Shown here one piece after another: positions 1 through 7,681 of a DNA stretch of 11,740 nt. The stretch's first letter is position 1; each line of letters opens with the position of its first letter. Under the pieces are notes generated by a model, which ran no database searches, was not told where the DNA came from, and worked only from the letters and a program-made list of their open reading frames with translations. This DNA is from Lysobacterales bacterium (GTDB lineage Bacteria > Pseudomonadota > Gammaproteobacteria > Xanthomonadales > Marinicellaceae): NCBI GenBank assembly GCA_026990095.1, contig JALSIL010000472.1, positions 1 to 11,740 of the forward strand, given 5' to 3'. The translations under genes were made by a program, and so were the position numbers.

Positions 1-20
1 AACCATAATACCTAATAAAC

Positions 21-2678
21 ATGCTAAAGAAAACTTATTTTTTAATTGCATTCCTGCTGATGCCAATTCACGCTTATTCTCAAGGAGATGAAGTGATTGA
101 AAATAAGGATGAAGAAATCGTGCCAATAAGTTTAGTGGCAACTCAAGATGTTGTGTTTGAGTTAAGGAAAAACTATGGGATTAAAGCTTCTGTCGAATTA
201 ACGCGTGCTTTATGGCAAGTATTGCACGCATACAGCAATCAACAACAAGCACAAATTATTTGGCAATCTGCCATAAATAAGGTAACGGATATGGACAACT
301 CATTACCCATTGTAGTGAGTTCTTCTTATAATGCTGGCGAGGTCATGATTTCTTATGTTAATGGCATGTCGGAGAAAAAATGGAATACAAATCGGCGTTT
401 ACCGCGAATTAATAAAGAAAAATTAGGCGACTTCTTGCGAATGAATGATGATTTAACAATCTATTTTAATTTGCAGTCTGTGTGGGAGTTATTGTTGCAA
501 GGAGTCGCAAAGCAAAAAAACATTAATTGGTCTGAAGTTTTTCAAAAGAATTTAAAAGTATTTGAATTGCCAAAGCTGGTTGATAAACCTGAAGAAAATC
601 GCAATCAAGTGTTAGCAGAAACTCAACAGGTTAATGATTTAAGTCCTGTGCCCTCTCTTGCTTCTGCTCTTGATACCTGGATTTACAGCGAAGATAGGGA
701 ATATGAATTATCTGGCTTAATGAAAAGAGTGGATTTGTTAAATAACAAACAACTAAGTTGGGCTTTGATTCGTTTTGTTTTGGCTAAAGACAATGAACAA
801 TTTTTATCTTCTGCAATGACGTGGTTTGCCTTGGCTCAACAGTTGCTTGCTCGTCTGGATTCTTTGACTGAAAGCGAATTAAGTTTTTATCAGAAATTTA
901 TTGAAGAAAATGACGCTTGGTTTCTCACAAAAGAGCAGGACTTAATGGCTGTTGATACGCGAATCTCGGAATTAATTGAATTGAGTTTTCATCAGATTAA
1001 ACCTATCGTGCAGAATCCGCAAGACCTAACAAAGGTAAAATTAACCTCTGTCTATGAGCTTCTTTACTCTAATTTTGGCAAATACATGAGTTCTCCTTTT
1101 CGCAATAAAATTCGAAAAGATTTGGAAGTTTGTTTGAATATTAGTGAAGAATTTGCACCTTATCCACAGGAGCCCATTGATGAAAAGCAGTTTAAAGGTT
1201 GTGTGGATGATATGTATTATGCAGCGGTAAATGAAGCCACTTCTCGAGAGCTATCGGGCACCCAAATTAAAGTGGAAAACTTTCAAGCATTGGATCGTGC
1301 TTTAGCGTTACCTGTTTGGCAAACAATAAACATTCTTTATGCTAATCTGACGTCAACTGAATGCCTCAAAACGAGCAAGCAACTGCCCAATCCTTTAGAA
1401 TGGACTATGGCAGCAGAGTCCATGTTATGGTTTGCCGATAGGTGGCCTGCCTATATGGATAAGTATCAGCAAAAGAATAAAATTGAAGACATTATTGCGA
1501 AGGGAAGGCTTTTGTTTGATGGACTGGATTGCACTAAGGGCAAAAACAACGAATTATTGAATGCAGAATTTAATCGAGTGGTGCAATCGTGGAAGCAAGT
1601 TGAGACCGATATACAAAAAGTGATAGAAGAGTTTAATGCCACTTTCTTAAAACCTGGAAGTGATTTGGATTTAATCGACGATACACACAGCAAAAGTAAT
1701 TATCGGGTAGAAGGTGCCAAAATAGCTGCCTGCAACGTGCAAAGTTCTTGTGGGGTTTTGGTTGAACTCGAACCATCAAAGGCATTGTATAATCTATTTC
1801 CCAGTCATTTGTTGATGGCAGATCAATTAAAACAAGGTCATGTAAAGCTTTGTTATGATGATGTGGGATGGGAAGACAGGCGAGCAGCACCAACGCACTT
1901 AGATAACAACAATGTGGCAAATTATATGGGCAAGTTCAGCTTTTCGTTAAAAGGGTTCTATAACGATCAGTTGGTATTCTCCCGTAAAATTACAGATAAG
2001 CAAGAATACAATTATATTTTTGCAGCAAATACCGAAGCAGTCTTAAATACCTATTGTCCCTTATCCATAGTTGGCGAAAAGATTTCCACCAAATTGGCAA
2101 GAGGTACTTTTGGACTGGTTCCCAATAGACTTACGTTTCTAACGGCATCTCGTGCCAATGAAACGGATATTTTGGTTGGAAATTGGGCGTCAGGAGAAGA
2201 ATGGGAAAATGCGATACTCGGTGATGATGTTGAGGTGATTGCCGAGGATAATTTGGATGACTTGCAAGCCAATATTGTGACGGCTTACCAACAAAAGGCA
2301 AAACAATTACAAGACATTATTTACAAAAGTTTATTAAATAAGCAAGCCAAGGCATCTGAATCTCAAAAGGGCTTGTCTAATAGCTTTGCAACAATGCAAC
2401 GGCACGAGAAGTTACTGTTTTCATACAATTATCTGTTGCAAATGGATAGGTTAATGCAGGACGATGATTTGCACGGGCTTTTCTTTGGAAGCAACAAGGT
2501 CGTTGATGCATCAACGATAAAGAATTATTTTGAAAATCAAGTGAATATTAAGGTGCTGCAAAATGAAGTGGAGCGCAATTTAAAATCAAACCAAGAAAAA
2601 TGGAATGCTTTGGTTAATCAAGTGTCCAACTCGCATATTCTTTCACTGCTTTATCGGCTGGATTCGATTTATCCATAA
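21..2678 (+). CDS. Large exported protein of unknown function (885 aa)
   Basis: I do not recognise this family. The first 20 residues form a Sec signal peptide: two lysines at 3-4, a hydrophobic stretch, and a likely cut after S20, leaving a mature N-terminal Gln followed by Gly-Asp-Glu. No later membrane segment or lipobox is visible, so a soluble periplasmic or secreted protein is expected. The chain looks mostly alpha-helical, and residues 570-760 look more strand-like. It contains eight cysteines (371, 394, 448, 504, 571, 577, 611, 679), all in the second half. Two of them form a C-x5-C pair at 571/577, and the even number fits disulfide bonding. The gene lies 63 bases upstream of dsbD on the same strand, so co-expression and a redox link are possible but unproven. 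The start at 21 is supported by the signal peptide only, since the 20 upstream bases show no Shine-Dalgarno. The reading frame is intact throughout. Confidence 0.85.
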   Translation: MLKKTYFLIAFLLMPIHAYSQGDEVIENKDEEIVPISLVATQDVVFELRKNYGIKASVELTRALWQVLHAYSNQQQAQIIWQSAINKVTDMDNSLPIVVSSSYNAGEVMISYVNGMSEKKWNTNRRLPRINKEKLGDFLRMNDDLTIYFNLQSVWELLLQGVAKQKNINWSEVFQKNLKVFELPKLVDKPEENRNQVLAETQQVNDLSPVPSLASALDTWIYSEDREYELSGLMKRVDLLNNKQLSWALIRFVLAKDNEQFLSSAMTWFALAQQLLARLDSLTESELSFYQKFIEENDAWFLTKEQDLMAVDTRISELIELSFHQIKPIVQNPQDLTKVKLTSVYELLYSNFGKYMSSPFRNKIRKDLEVCLNISEEFAPYPQEPIDEKQFKGCVDDMYYAAVNEATSRELSGTQIKVENFQALDRALALPVWQTINILYANLTSTECLKTSKQLPNPLEWTMAAESMLWFADRWPAYMDKYQQKNKIEDIIAKGRLLFDGLDCTKGKNNELLNAEFNRVVQSWKQVETDIQKVIEEFNATFLKPGSDLDLIDDTHSKSNYRVEGAKIAACNVQSSCGVLVELEPSKALYNLFPSHLLMADQLKQGHVKLCYDDVGWEDRRAAPTHLDNNNVANYMGKFSFSLKGFYNDQLVFSRKITDKQEYNYIFAANTEAVLNTYCPLSIVGEKISTKLARGTFGLVPNRLTFLTASRANETDILVGNWASGEEWENAILGDDVEVIAEDNLDDLQANIVTAYQQKAKQLQDIIYKSLLNKQAKASESQKGLSNSFATMQRHEKLLFSYNYLLQMDRLMQDDDLHGLFFGSNKVVDASTIKNYFENQVNIKVLQNEVERNLKSNQEKWNALVNQVSNSHILSLLYRLDSIYP

Positions 2679-2741
2679 AAACTGAAGGAAAACATTCGTC
2701 TTTAGGGTCTAGGCTCATTAACTAACAAAAAATATAAATTT

Positions 2742-4949
2742 ATGAATACAATTAAACTTATTACTCTTTTTTTATTTATTAGCTTAGCACACATGAGTCT
2801 CGCCCAAGATGAGGAGTTACTTGATGTGGATGAGGCATTTGCACCTAAGGTATTAAAAACAGACATTGATAGCATTACTTTGCGTATTGATATTGCACCC
2901 AAATACTATCTCTATAAACATGCCTTCAAGTTTCCTAATGAAAACCAGAATGTGGTCTTTGGTGAAGCTCAAATTCCTAATGGTGAGAAAAAAGAAGACG
3001 AGTTTTTTGGAGAAGTGGAAACGTACCATAATAAAATTGATATTGTTATTCCCTATACAAATAAAGACGTAAAACGCACAACAAAGTTTAAGTTTAAATA
3101 CCAAGGCTGTGCAGAAGCAGGGGTGTGTTATCCTCCGCAAACCAAGGAAGTTGAAATTAAACTGCCAATCCAACAAATAGCCACAATGCCGATAAATTCT
3201 TTAGGTTCACCTGCCAGTAATGGGTTGGGGCTTAATTCTGGTGATTCTGGTTGGAATGGGCAAAGTGATTCAGTCTTGCCTGAGACTCAAGCTTTCAAGT
3301 TTGAGACGATTGCCTTAGATGCAAATAAATTGTCAGCACGATTTACCATGGGTGACAATATTTATCTTTATAAGGATAAGGTTAAGTTAAAATCTTTAAC
3401 CAAGGGTGTTGAAATAGGAGAAGTGAATTTTCCAAAAGGTAAAGTTAAACAAGACCCACACTTTGGTACGGTTGAAGTTTTTTATGGGCAGATGGAGGTG
3501 GATATTCCCGTAACTCGTCAGGTTGGCTCGTCTAATCAATTGCAGTTGCAAGCAGAGTTTCAAGGGTGCGTAGATGAAGGAATCTGTTACCCCCCTTCGT
3601 TAAGGTTGATAACGGTGGATTTACCTCCGATAAAAGCCAATAGTGCCAATAAAACTACAACTGCAACAACCAAAGCAGTCAAACTTTCAGAGCAAGATCA
3701 GATACAAAGTGATTTAGAACAAAACGCGTGGTGGAAAACCATTCTTCGATTCTTTGGTTTTGGTTTATTGTTGGCTTTAACACCGTGTATTTTTCCGATG
3801 ATTCCAATTTTATCTGGATTGATTATGGGACAAGGTGAAATTTCTCGCTCGCGGGCATTTTCACTTTCTTTAATCTATGTGTTAGCTATGGCTTTGGCCT
3901 ATACAGCAGCGGGTGTTATCGCAGGGATACTGGGTGCAAATATTCAGGCAGCATTACAAGTAGACTGGGTAATAATTGCCTTTAGTTTGGTTTTTGTAGC
4001 CCTGGCTTTTAGTATGTTTGGTTATTACGATTTACAATTACCTGCCTCTTGGCAATCAAAGTTGTCAAATGTCAGTAATAAGCAAAAATCAGGCTCCTAC
4101 ATTGGCGTTGGAATAATGGGCTTCTTATCCGCTATTATTGTCGGCCCCTGTGTGGCTCCTCCTCTTGCCGGTGCCGTGCTCTATATTTCTAACACAGGTG
4201 ATCCAGTCGTGGGTGGTTTTGCACTGTTTGCCATGTCGATTGGTATGGGCGTGCCTTTATTATTGATTGGTGCCTCGGCTGGCAAATGGATGCCGCAATC
4301 AGGTGGTTGGATGAATGTGGTGAAATCATTTTTCGGTATTGCATTAATTGGCATGGCTATTTGGTTCTTGTCGCGAATTATTCCGGCTAAAGCCACGATG
4401 CTTTTATTTGGTCTATTGGCACTGTTATCTTCCATATTTTGGTACCGTTATGCTGTTAAAAACATTAGAAAAGGCAGCAAGCTCATCTGGTTGTTCTTGG
4501 TGTTCAAAATTGCATTGATTGGCATCGGTGTTGCCGAAATTTACGGTGCCATTAAGGGCAATACCGATTTCATGCATCCCTTAACCCAAAAGCATGAGTT
4601 TGAATTTCAAAAGGTTGCAAACTTAGCAGAGTTGCAACAAATTATTTCCAGTTCAGATAAACCAATTTTGTTGGATTTTTACGCTGATTGGTGTGTTGAA
4701 TGTGTGCGTATGGAAGGCACAACTTACAGTGATGAACAAGTTAAAAATATGCTCCATAATTTTACTGCATTAAAGGCAGATGTCACGAAACAAAGCGAGT
4801 CAGATATAGCTTTAATGAAAAAATTCAAAATAGTAGGGCCTCCTGCCACATTGTTTTTTGACAAGCAAGGGCAATTGATACAGCAATCAAGCTTCTTTGG
4901 GTATAAAAATGCCAAAGAGTTTTTATTGCACTTAAAAGAAATTGAATAA
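2742..4949 (+). CDS. dsbD: Thiol:disulfide interchange protein DsbD with two N-terminal alpha domains
   Basis: DsbD carries electrons from cytoplasmic thioredoxin through the inner membrane to periplasmic acceptors such as DsbC-type isomerases and cytochrome c maturation thioredoxins. A signal peptide (cut after A21) is followed by two DsbD-alpha immunoglobulin-like domains at about 36-142 and 184-295. Each keeps the paired cysteines with family spacing: C123/C129 and C276/C282, both followed by YPP. The membrane domain (about 333-590) has its cysteine pair at C349 (in TPCIFPM) and C470 (in GPCVAPP). The C-terminal thioredoxin domain has C651-V-E-C654 and a cis-proline motif VGPPAT. At 735 residues it is about 170 longer than the E. 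coli protein (565), and the extra alpha domain accounts for this. Domain 1 keeps the cap-loop sequence DEFFG (86-90). Domain 2 has DPHFG (238-242), so a His replaces the shielding Phe. The leader is A/T-rich without a Shine-Dalgarno, and the start is chosen for its signal peptide. Confidence 0.96.
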   Translation: MNTIKLITLFLFISLAHMSLAQDEELLDVDEAFAPKVLKTDIDSITLRIDIAPKYYLYKHAFKFPNENQNVVFGEAQIPNGEKKEDEFFGEVETYHNKIDIVIPYTNKDVKRTTKFKFKYQGCAEAGVCYPPQTKEVEIKLPIQQIATMPINSLGSPASNGLGLNSGDSGWNGQSDSVLPETQAFKFETIALDANKLSARFTMGDNIYLYKDKVKLKSLTKGVEIGEVNFPKGKVKQDPHFGTVEVFYGQMEVDIPVTRQVGSSNQLQLQAEFQGCVDEGICYPPSLRLITVDLPPIKANSANKTTTATTKAVKLSEQDQIQSDLEQNAWWKTILRFFGFGLLLALTPCIFPMIPILSGLIMGQGEISRSRAFSLSLIYVLAMALAYTAAGVIAGILGANIQAALQVDWVIIAFSLVFVALAFSMFGYYDLQLPASWQSKLSNVSNKQKSGSYIGVGIMGFLSAIIVGPCVAPPLAGAVLYISNTGDPVVGGFALFAMSIGMGVPLLLIGASAGKWMPQSGGWMNVVKSFFGIALIGMAIWFLSRIIPAKATMLLFGLLALLSSIFWYRYAVKNIRKGSKLIWLFLVFKIALIGIGVAEIYGAIKGNTDFMHPLTQKHEFEFQKVANLAELQQIISSSDKPILLDFYADWCVECVRMEGTTYSDEQVKNMLHNFTALKADVTKQSESDIALMKKFKIVGPPATLFFDKQGQLIQQSSFFGYKNAKEFLLHLKEIE

Positions 4950-4968
4950 CTCAAATTTCTGCTGTGTC

Positions 4969-4989
4969 CTAAAATTATGCAAAGGTTTC
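4969..4989 (-). repeat. Solo diverged copy of the MITE terminal repeat
   Basis: Read on the minus strand this 21-base stretch begins GAAACCTTTGCATAAT and matches the left end of the element at 7422-7580 at 19 of 21 positions. It has the orientation of a right end. No matching left end is visible upstream in dsbD or downstream, so it is either a decayed remnant or a copy with an independent role. It lies in the 79-base gap between the dsbD stop and the TRAP small-subunit start, which otherwise shows no clear promoter or terminator. Confidence 0.6.
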
Positions 4990-5028
4990 TTATAGTTTTT
5001 TCTTGTTAAGGTTTGGGTGATAATTGCA

Positions 5029-5475
5029 ATGAAAATATTTGGTAATATTTTGGGAGTTGGAATCATTTTGATGATTTTTTTAAGTTTTGTGGCGATTGGA
5101 CTGCATACTTTTTTTGACTACACTTCTATTCCCATGCAAGAGTTGATTGTTTATCTGCACAGCAGTATTTTTATGTTGGGTATTGTTTATGCCTATGCTC
5201 ATGATAAACATGTGCGCATCGATGTTTTTTATCAAAACAAGTCAAAACTTGTAAAAAAGCGCGTTAATTTTTTTGGTACTTTATTTTTACTCATTCCTTT
5301 TAGTTTGTTTCTCTTTTATGCTTCTTATAACTATGTCGTTTCGTCTTGGTCAAAATTGGAAGGTTCTGCTGAGCCAGGTGGGCTGCCGTTTGTCTATGGT
5401 TTAAAGTCTTTGTTGTTGATTTTGCCAGTTTTGCTTATTGCAACGGCCTTGGTTCGCTTATGGAGAAAACGCTGA
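5029..5475 (+). CDS. dctQ: TRAP transporter small permease subunit (DctQ family)
   Basis: This is the small four-helix membrane subunit of a tripartite ATP-independent periplasmic (TRAP) transporter. It scaffolds the large permease in sodium-coupled uptake of organic acids or related solutes. Counting from the ATG at 5029 (148 aa), hydrophobic helices lie at about 4-26, 38-57, 80-103 and 124-143. The loop AHDKHVRIDVFY (57-68) is typical of the family. The stretch GSAEPGGLP before the last helix recalls the mannitol/chloroaromatic TRAP subgroup, which is a resemblance and not a substrate assignment. A GTG at 5017 is an alternative start, with AAGG five bases upstream. I prefer the ATG because GGTGAT at 5016-5021, seven bases before it, matches the 3' part of the consensus ribosome-binding site. 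The stop overlaps the start of the large subunit gene. The symbol marks the family only. Confidence 0.9.
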   Translation: MKIFGNILGVGIILMIFLSFVAIGLHTFFDYTSIPMQELIVYLHSSIFMLGIVYAYAHDKHVRIDVFYQNKSKLVKKRVNFFGTLFLLIPFSLFLFYASYNYVVSSWSKLEGSAEPGGLPFVYGLKSLLLILPVLLIATALVRLWRKR

Positions 5476-6824
5476 TGGAAGCCATGTGGGCATTGAGTTT
5501 ATTTTTTGTGGTGGCGGCGGTTTTATTGATTGGTTTCCCTGTGGCTTTTACCTTGGGTGGAGTTTCTCTGTGGTTTGCTCTAATTGGCTATATTGCAGGC
5601 TGGTTTGATGCATCTTTTGTCATGGCAATGCCAAACCGTGTTTTTGGCACCATGACCAATGTAACATTAATGGCAGTGCCTGTCTTTGTGTTTATGGGCT
5701 TAGTTTTAGAAAAAGCCAAATTAGCCGAGTCTTTATTGGAAAACATGACCGCTTTACTTGGTGGAGCCAAAGGCGGTATGGGCTTTGCTTTATTAATTGT
5801 AGGCACCTTATTGGCTGCGAGCACGGGTATTGTTGGGGCAACGGTTGTGACTTTGAGTTTGCTTGCTTTGCCTGTGATGAAAAAAAATGGTTATGATGAA
5901 TCTTTGAGTGCCGGAACCATTTGTGCCACCGGTACATTAGGGCAAATTATACCGCCTTCGATAGTTTTGGTTTTACTTGGAGATGTATTGTCCAATGCTT
6001 ACCAGCAAGCACAAATTGACATGGGTGTCTTCTCACCCAAAACGGTGTCTGTTGGCGATTTATTTGCTGGAGCCATTATTCCAGGGTTTATTTTAGTTGG
6101 GCTTTATGCTCTTTATTGGGTTTATATTATTATTAAACATCCACATAAAGCACCTGCTAATAAAACTAAATTAACTAAACCCTTGAGTCAAATATTGGCT
6201 TCATTATTGCCACCGTTGTTTTTAATAGTGGCTGTTTTGGGTTCTATTATTTCTGGTATTGCTTCTCCAACAGAGGCCGCATCGGTTGGTGCGGTTGGCG
6301 CAGTTTTCTTAGCATTTCTCAACAAGCAAATGTCAAGTGCTGTATTGCTTGAAATTGGGCGAGAAACGGTGAAAGTGACGGCGATGATTTTTATGATACT
6401 CATCGGTGCGGCATTGTTTTCTTTGGTGTTTAAGGGTTTTAACGGCGATGTCATTGTGCGTGATTTTCTCACTGAATTGCCGGGTGGAAAATTTACGGGG
6501 TTTATTGTTGTCATGTTGGTGATGTTTTTTCTGGGGTTTATTCTTGATTTTATTGAAATTACTTTTGTTATTATTCCGATTGTTGGTCCAATTTTATTAT
6601 CTCAAGGTTTTGATCCTGTGTGGTTGGGCATCATGTTTGCAATTAATTTGCAGACTTCATTTTTGACACCGCCTTTTGGGTTTGCGTTGTTTTACCTCAA
6701 AGGCGTGAGTGGCATTGAGTCTAAAAAACTTTACAAAGGCGTATTGCCCTTTATTCTAATTCAAATACTGGTACTGATATTACTCACATGGCAACCAAAA
6801 CTTACTTCCTTAATTTCATTCTAA
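5475..6824 (+). CDS. dctM: TRAP transporter large permease subunit (DctM family)
   Basis: This is the substrate-translocating subunit of a TRAP transporter, a multi-helix inner-membrane protein driven by an ion gradient. Family marks are the loop GTLGQIIPPS (about 153-162, counted from 5475), the reentrant-type segment TPPFGFALFYLK near residue 398 and the GATVV...ALPVM stretch near 121-135. The length, 449 aa, is normal. The frame is open back to an ATG at 5460, but the ATG at 5475 fits better: it overlaps the small-subunit stop as TGATG, and GGAG at 5462-5465 lies nine bases upstream. This implies translational coupling of the two subunits. No DctP-type substrate-binding protein is encoded in the window, so the transported compound cannot be inferred. 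The last 37 bases overlap the next gene. Confidence 0.95.
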   Translation: MEAMWALSLFFVVAAVLLIGFPVAFTLGGVSLWFALIGYIAGWFDASFVMAMPNRVFGTMTNVTLMAVPVFVFMGLVLEKAKLAESLLENMTALLGGAKGGMGFALLIVGTLLAASTGIVGATVVTLSLLALPVMKKNGYDESLSAGTICATGTLGQIIPPSIVLVLLGDVLSNAYQQAQIDMGVFSPKTVSVGDLFAGAIIPGFILVGLYALYWVYIIIKHPHKAPANKTKLTKPLSQILASLLPPLFLIVAVLGSIISGIASPTEAASVGAVGAVFLAFLNKQMSSAVLLEIGRETVKVTAMIFMILIGAALFSLVFKGFNGDVIVRDFLTELPGGKFTGFIVVMLVMFFLGFILDFIEITFVIIPIVGPILLSQGFDPVWLGIMFAINLQTSFLTPPFGFALFYLKGVSGIESKKLYKGVLPFILIQILVLILLTWQPKLTSLISF

Positions 6825-7459
6825 TCTGCTGTAGTTTTCAACTGTTTGCACAAACTGATGAACAATTGTTATTCGATTGGACGAAAAAAAATGAACTATT
6901 GTTATTAAAAAACAATGAGGTTATCGAATCTTCTTGGTTTCAAGAAACCTGTTTGGATTTAGCAAAACAATTGGAATTGACTCAAATTAAGCAATGTCAA
7001 TTGCTGGACTCAACAAGCATCAATGCTTTTGTGTTTAATAATGGCCATGTATATTTTACCAACTCGATGATGCGTTTAATCAACAATAAGCACCAGTGGG
7101 CTTCGATTCTTGCTCATGAAACAGCTCACCTTGTTCTGCAACATTACCTTAAAACCCTCAAAAAGGTTAAGAAGCCTGGTTTCTTTTTTCCGAAAAGAAA
7201 AATTAATAAACGCCTCAAACAAAATGAGCTTGAGGCAGATGAATGGGCAAAAAATAAATTGCTTGAGTTTAAAATGGATGCCAATCAAATATATTATTTT
7301 CTTAAGCGAGTAGAAAGTAACAGGAGCAAACCAAAAAACAACACCCATTTGAAAGTATCACAACGAATACAAGTCCCTAAAAAAGAAGAAATACTTGATG
7401 CTGAGTTAATAAAGGCTATAAGAGACCTTTGCATAATTATAGTGACGAGTAAAAAATGA
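6788..7459 (+). CDS. Exported M48-type zinc metalloprotease with a MITE-replaced C-terminus
   Basis: This is a small peptidase M48 homologue, probably periplasmic. The signal peptide is cut after A21 (LFA/Q). Conserved M48 elements follow in order: NAFVFNNGHVYFTNSM (79-94), the zinc-binding HETAH (110-114), the third-ligand motif E147-L-E-A-D151 and a THLKVSQRI segment (186-194) corresponding to the family's THP..RI motif. All catalytic residues are present, so activity is plausible. No TPR domain follows, unlike BepA, and no membrane helices are present, unlike HtpX. Relatives of this size act in envelope protein quality control, but no substrate can be named. The start lies inside dctM with no strong ribosome-binding site and is chosen for the signal peptide. 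Residues 212-223 (RDLCIIIVTSKK) are encoded by the inserted element at 7422-7580. The ancestral end appears to have been KNKFYAWSN after I211, about 220 aa in total. Confidence 0.88.
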   Translation: MATKTYFLNFILICCSFQLFAQTDEQLLFDWTKKNELLLLKNNEVIESSWFQETCLDLAKQLELTQIKQCQLLDSTSINAFVFNNGHVYFTNSMMRLINNKHQWASILAHETAHLVLQHYLKTLKKVKKPGFFFPKRKINKRLKQNELEADEWAKNKLLEFKMDANQIYYFLKRVESNRSKPKNNTHLKVSQRIQVPKKEEILDAELIKAIRDLCIIIVTSKK

Positions 7460-7580
7460 TTAAATTCACCAGCTTTTCGCTAAAAATCTCGCCAATAACT
7501 GGTTATTACATTCAATTTTTAACTCAATCTGGCAAATTTTATCTATTTTTTCTTTCGCCATATAGTTATGCAAAGGTCTC
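7422..7580. mobile_element. MITE-like element, 159 bp, TIRs plus TATAA target duplication
   Basis: The left end GAGACCTTTGCATAATTATA (7422-7441) and the reverse complement of the right end (7561-7580) agree at 19 of 20 positions. Weaker similarity continues inward for about 18 bases, including an A-rich run in both arms. TATAA lies immediately outside each end (7417-7421 and 7581-7585), as expected for a target-site duplication. The interior has no meaningful open reading frame. The element carries the last 12 codons and stop codon of the M48 protease gene. It would need a transposase supplied in trans. The GAGACCTTTGCA terminus resembles ends I recall from IS5-group insertion sequences, but that family link is a weak recollection. 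Confidence 0.8.
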
Positions 7581-7610
7581 TATAAAAAATAAATTTTATG
7601 CTTGGTCAAA

Positions 7611-7636
7611 TTGATACGTATCAAGTATTTTTTTTT
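7611..7636 (+). terminator. Palindrome TTGATACGTATCAA followed by T-run
   Basis: A perfect 14-base palindrome (7611-7624) is followed after GTA by nine T residues (7628-7636). As RNA it gives only a five-pair, A/U-rich stem with an ACGT loop, so it would be a weak intrinsic terminator. It overlaps the inferred pre-insertion stop codon of the M48 gene (7612-7614), which suits the end of that transcript. Alternatively it is a symmetrical operator for a dimeric regulator acting on the small gene at 7682. The sequence alone cannot decide. Confidence 0.35.
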
Positions 7637-7681
7637 GTAATTAAATTAAAATATGCTCATTGTTATGTTTAGGAGTATATT

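Noticed and set aside
2853..3176. 107-residue minus-strand frame inside dsbD
   Set aside because: It overlaps the conserved first alpha domain; its low-complexity Phe/Asn content is what the complement of Lys/Asn-rich coding sequence gives.
5460..5474. Upstream ATG as start of the TRAP large subunit
   Set aside because: The ATG at 5475 has a properly spaced GGAG and a TGATG junction with the small subunit; the upstream ATG has neither.
6188..6514. 108-residue open frame on the minus strand inside the TRAP large subunit
   Set aside because: It is antisense to a well-supported gene, has no ribosome-binding site or domain, and reads as a complement of hydrophobic codons.
7422..7459. Treating the last residues of the M48 protease (RDLCIIIVTSKK) as a native functional tail
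   Set aside because: These codons lie wholly inside the inverted-repeat element and are explained by insertion.
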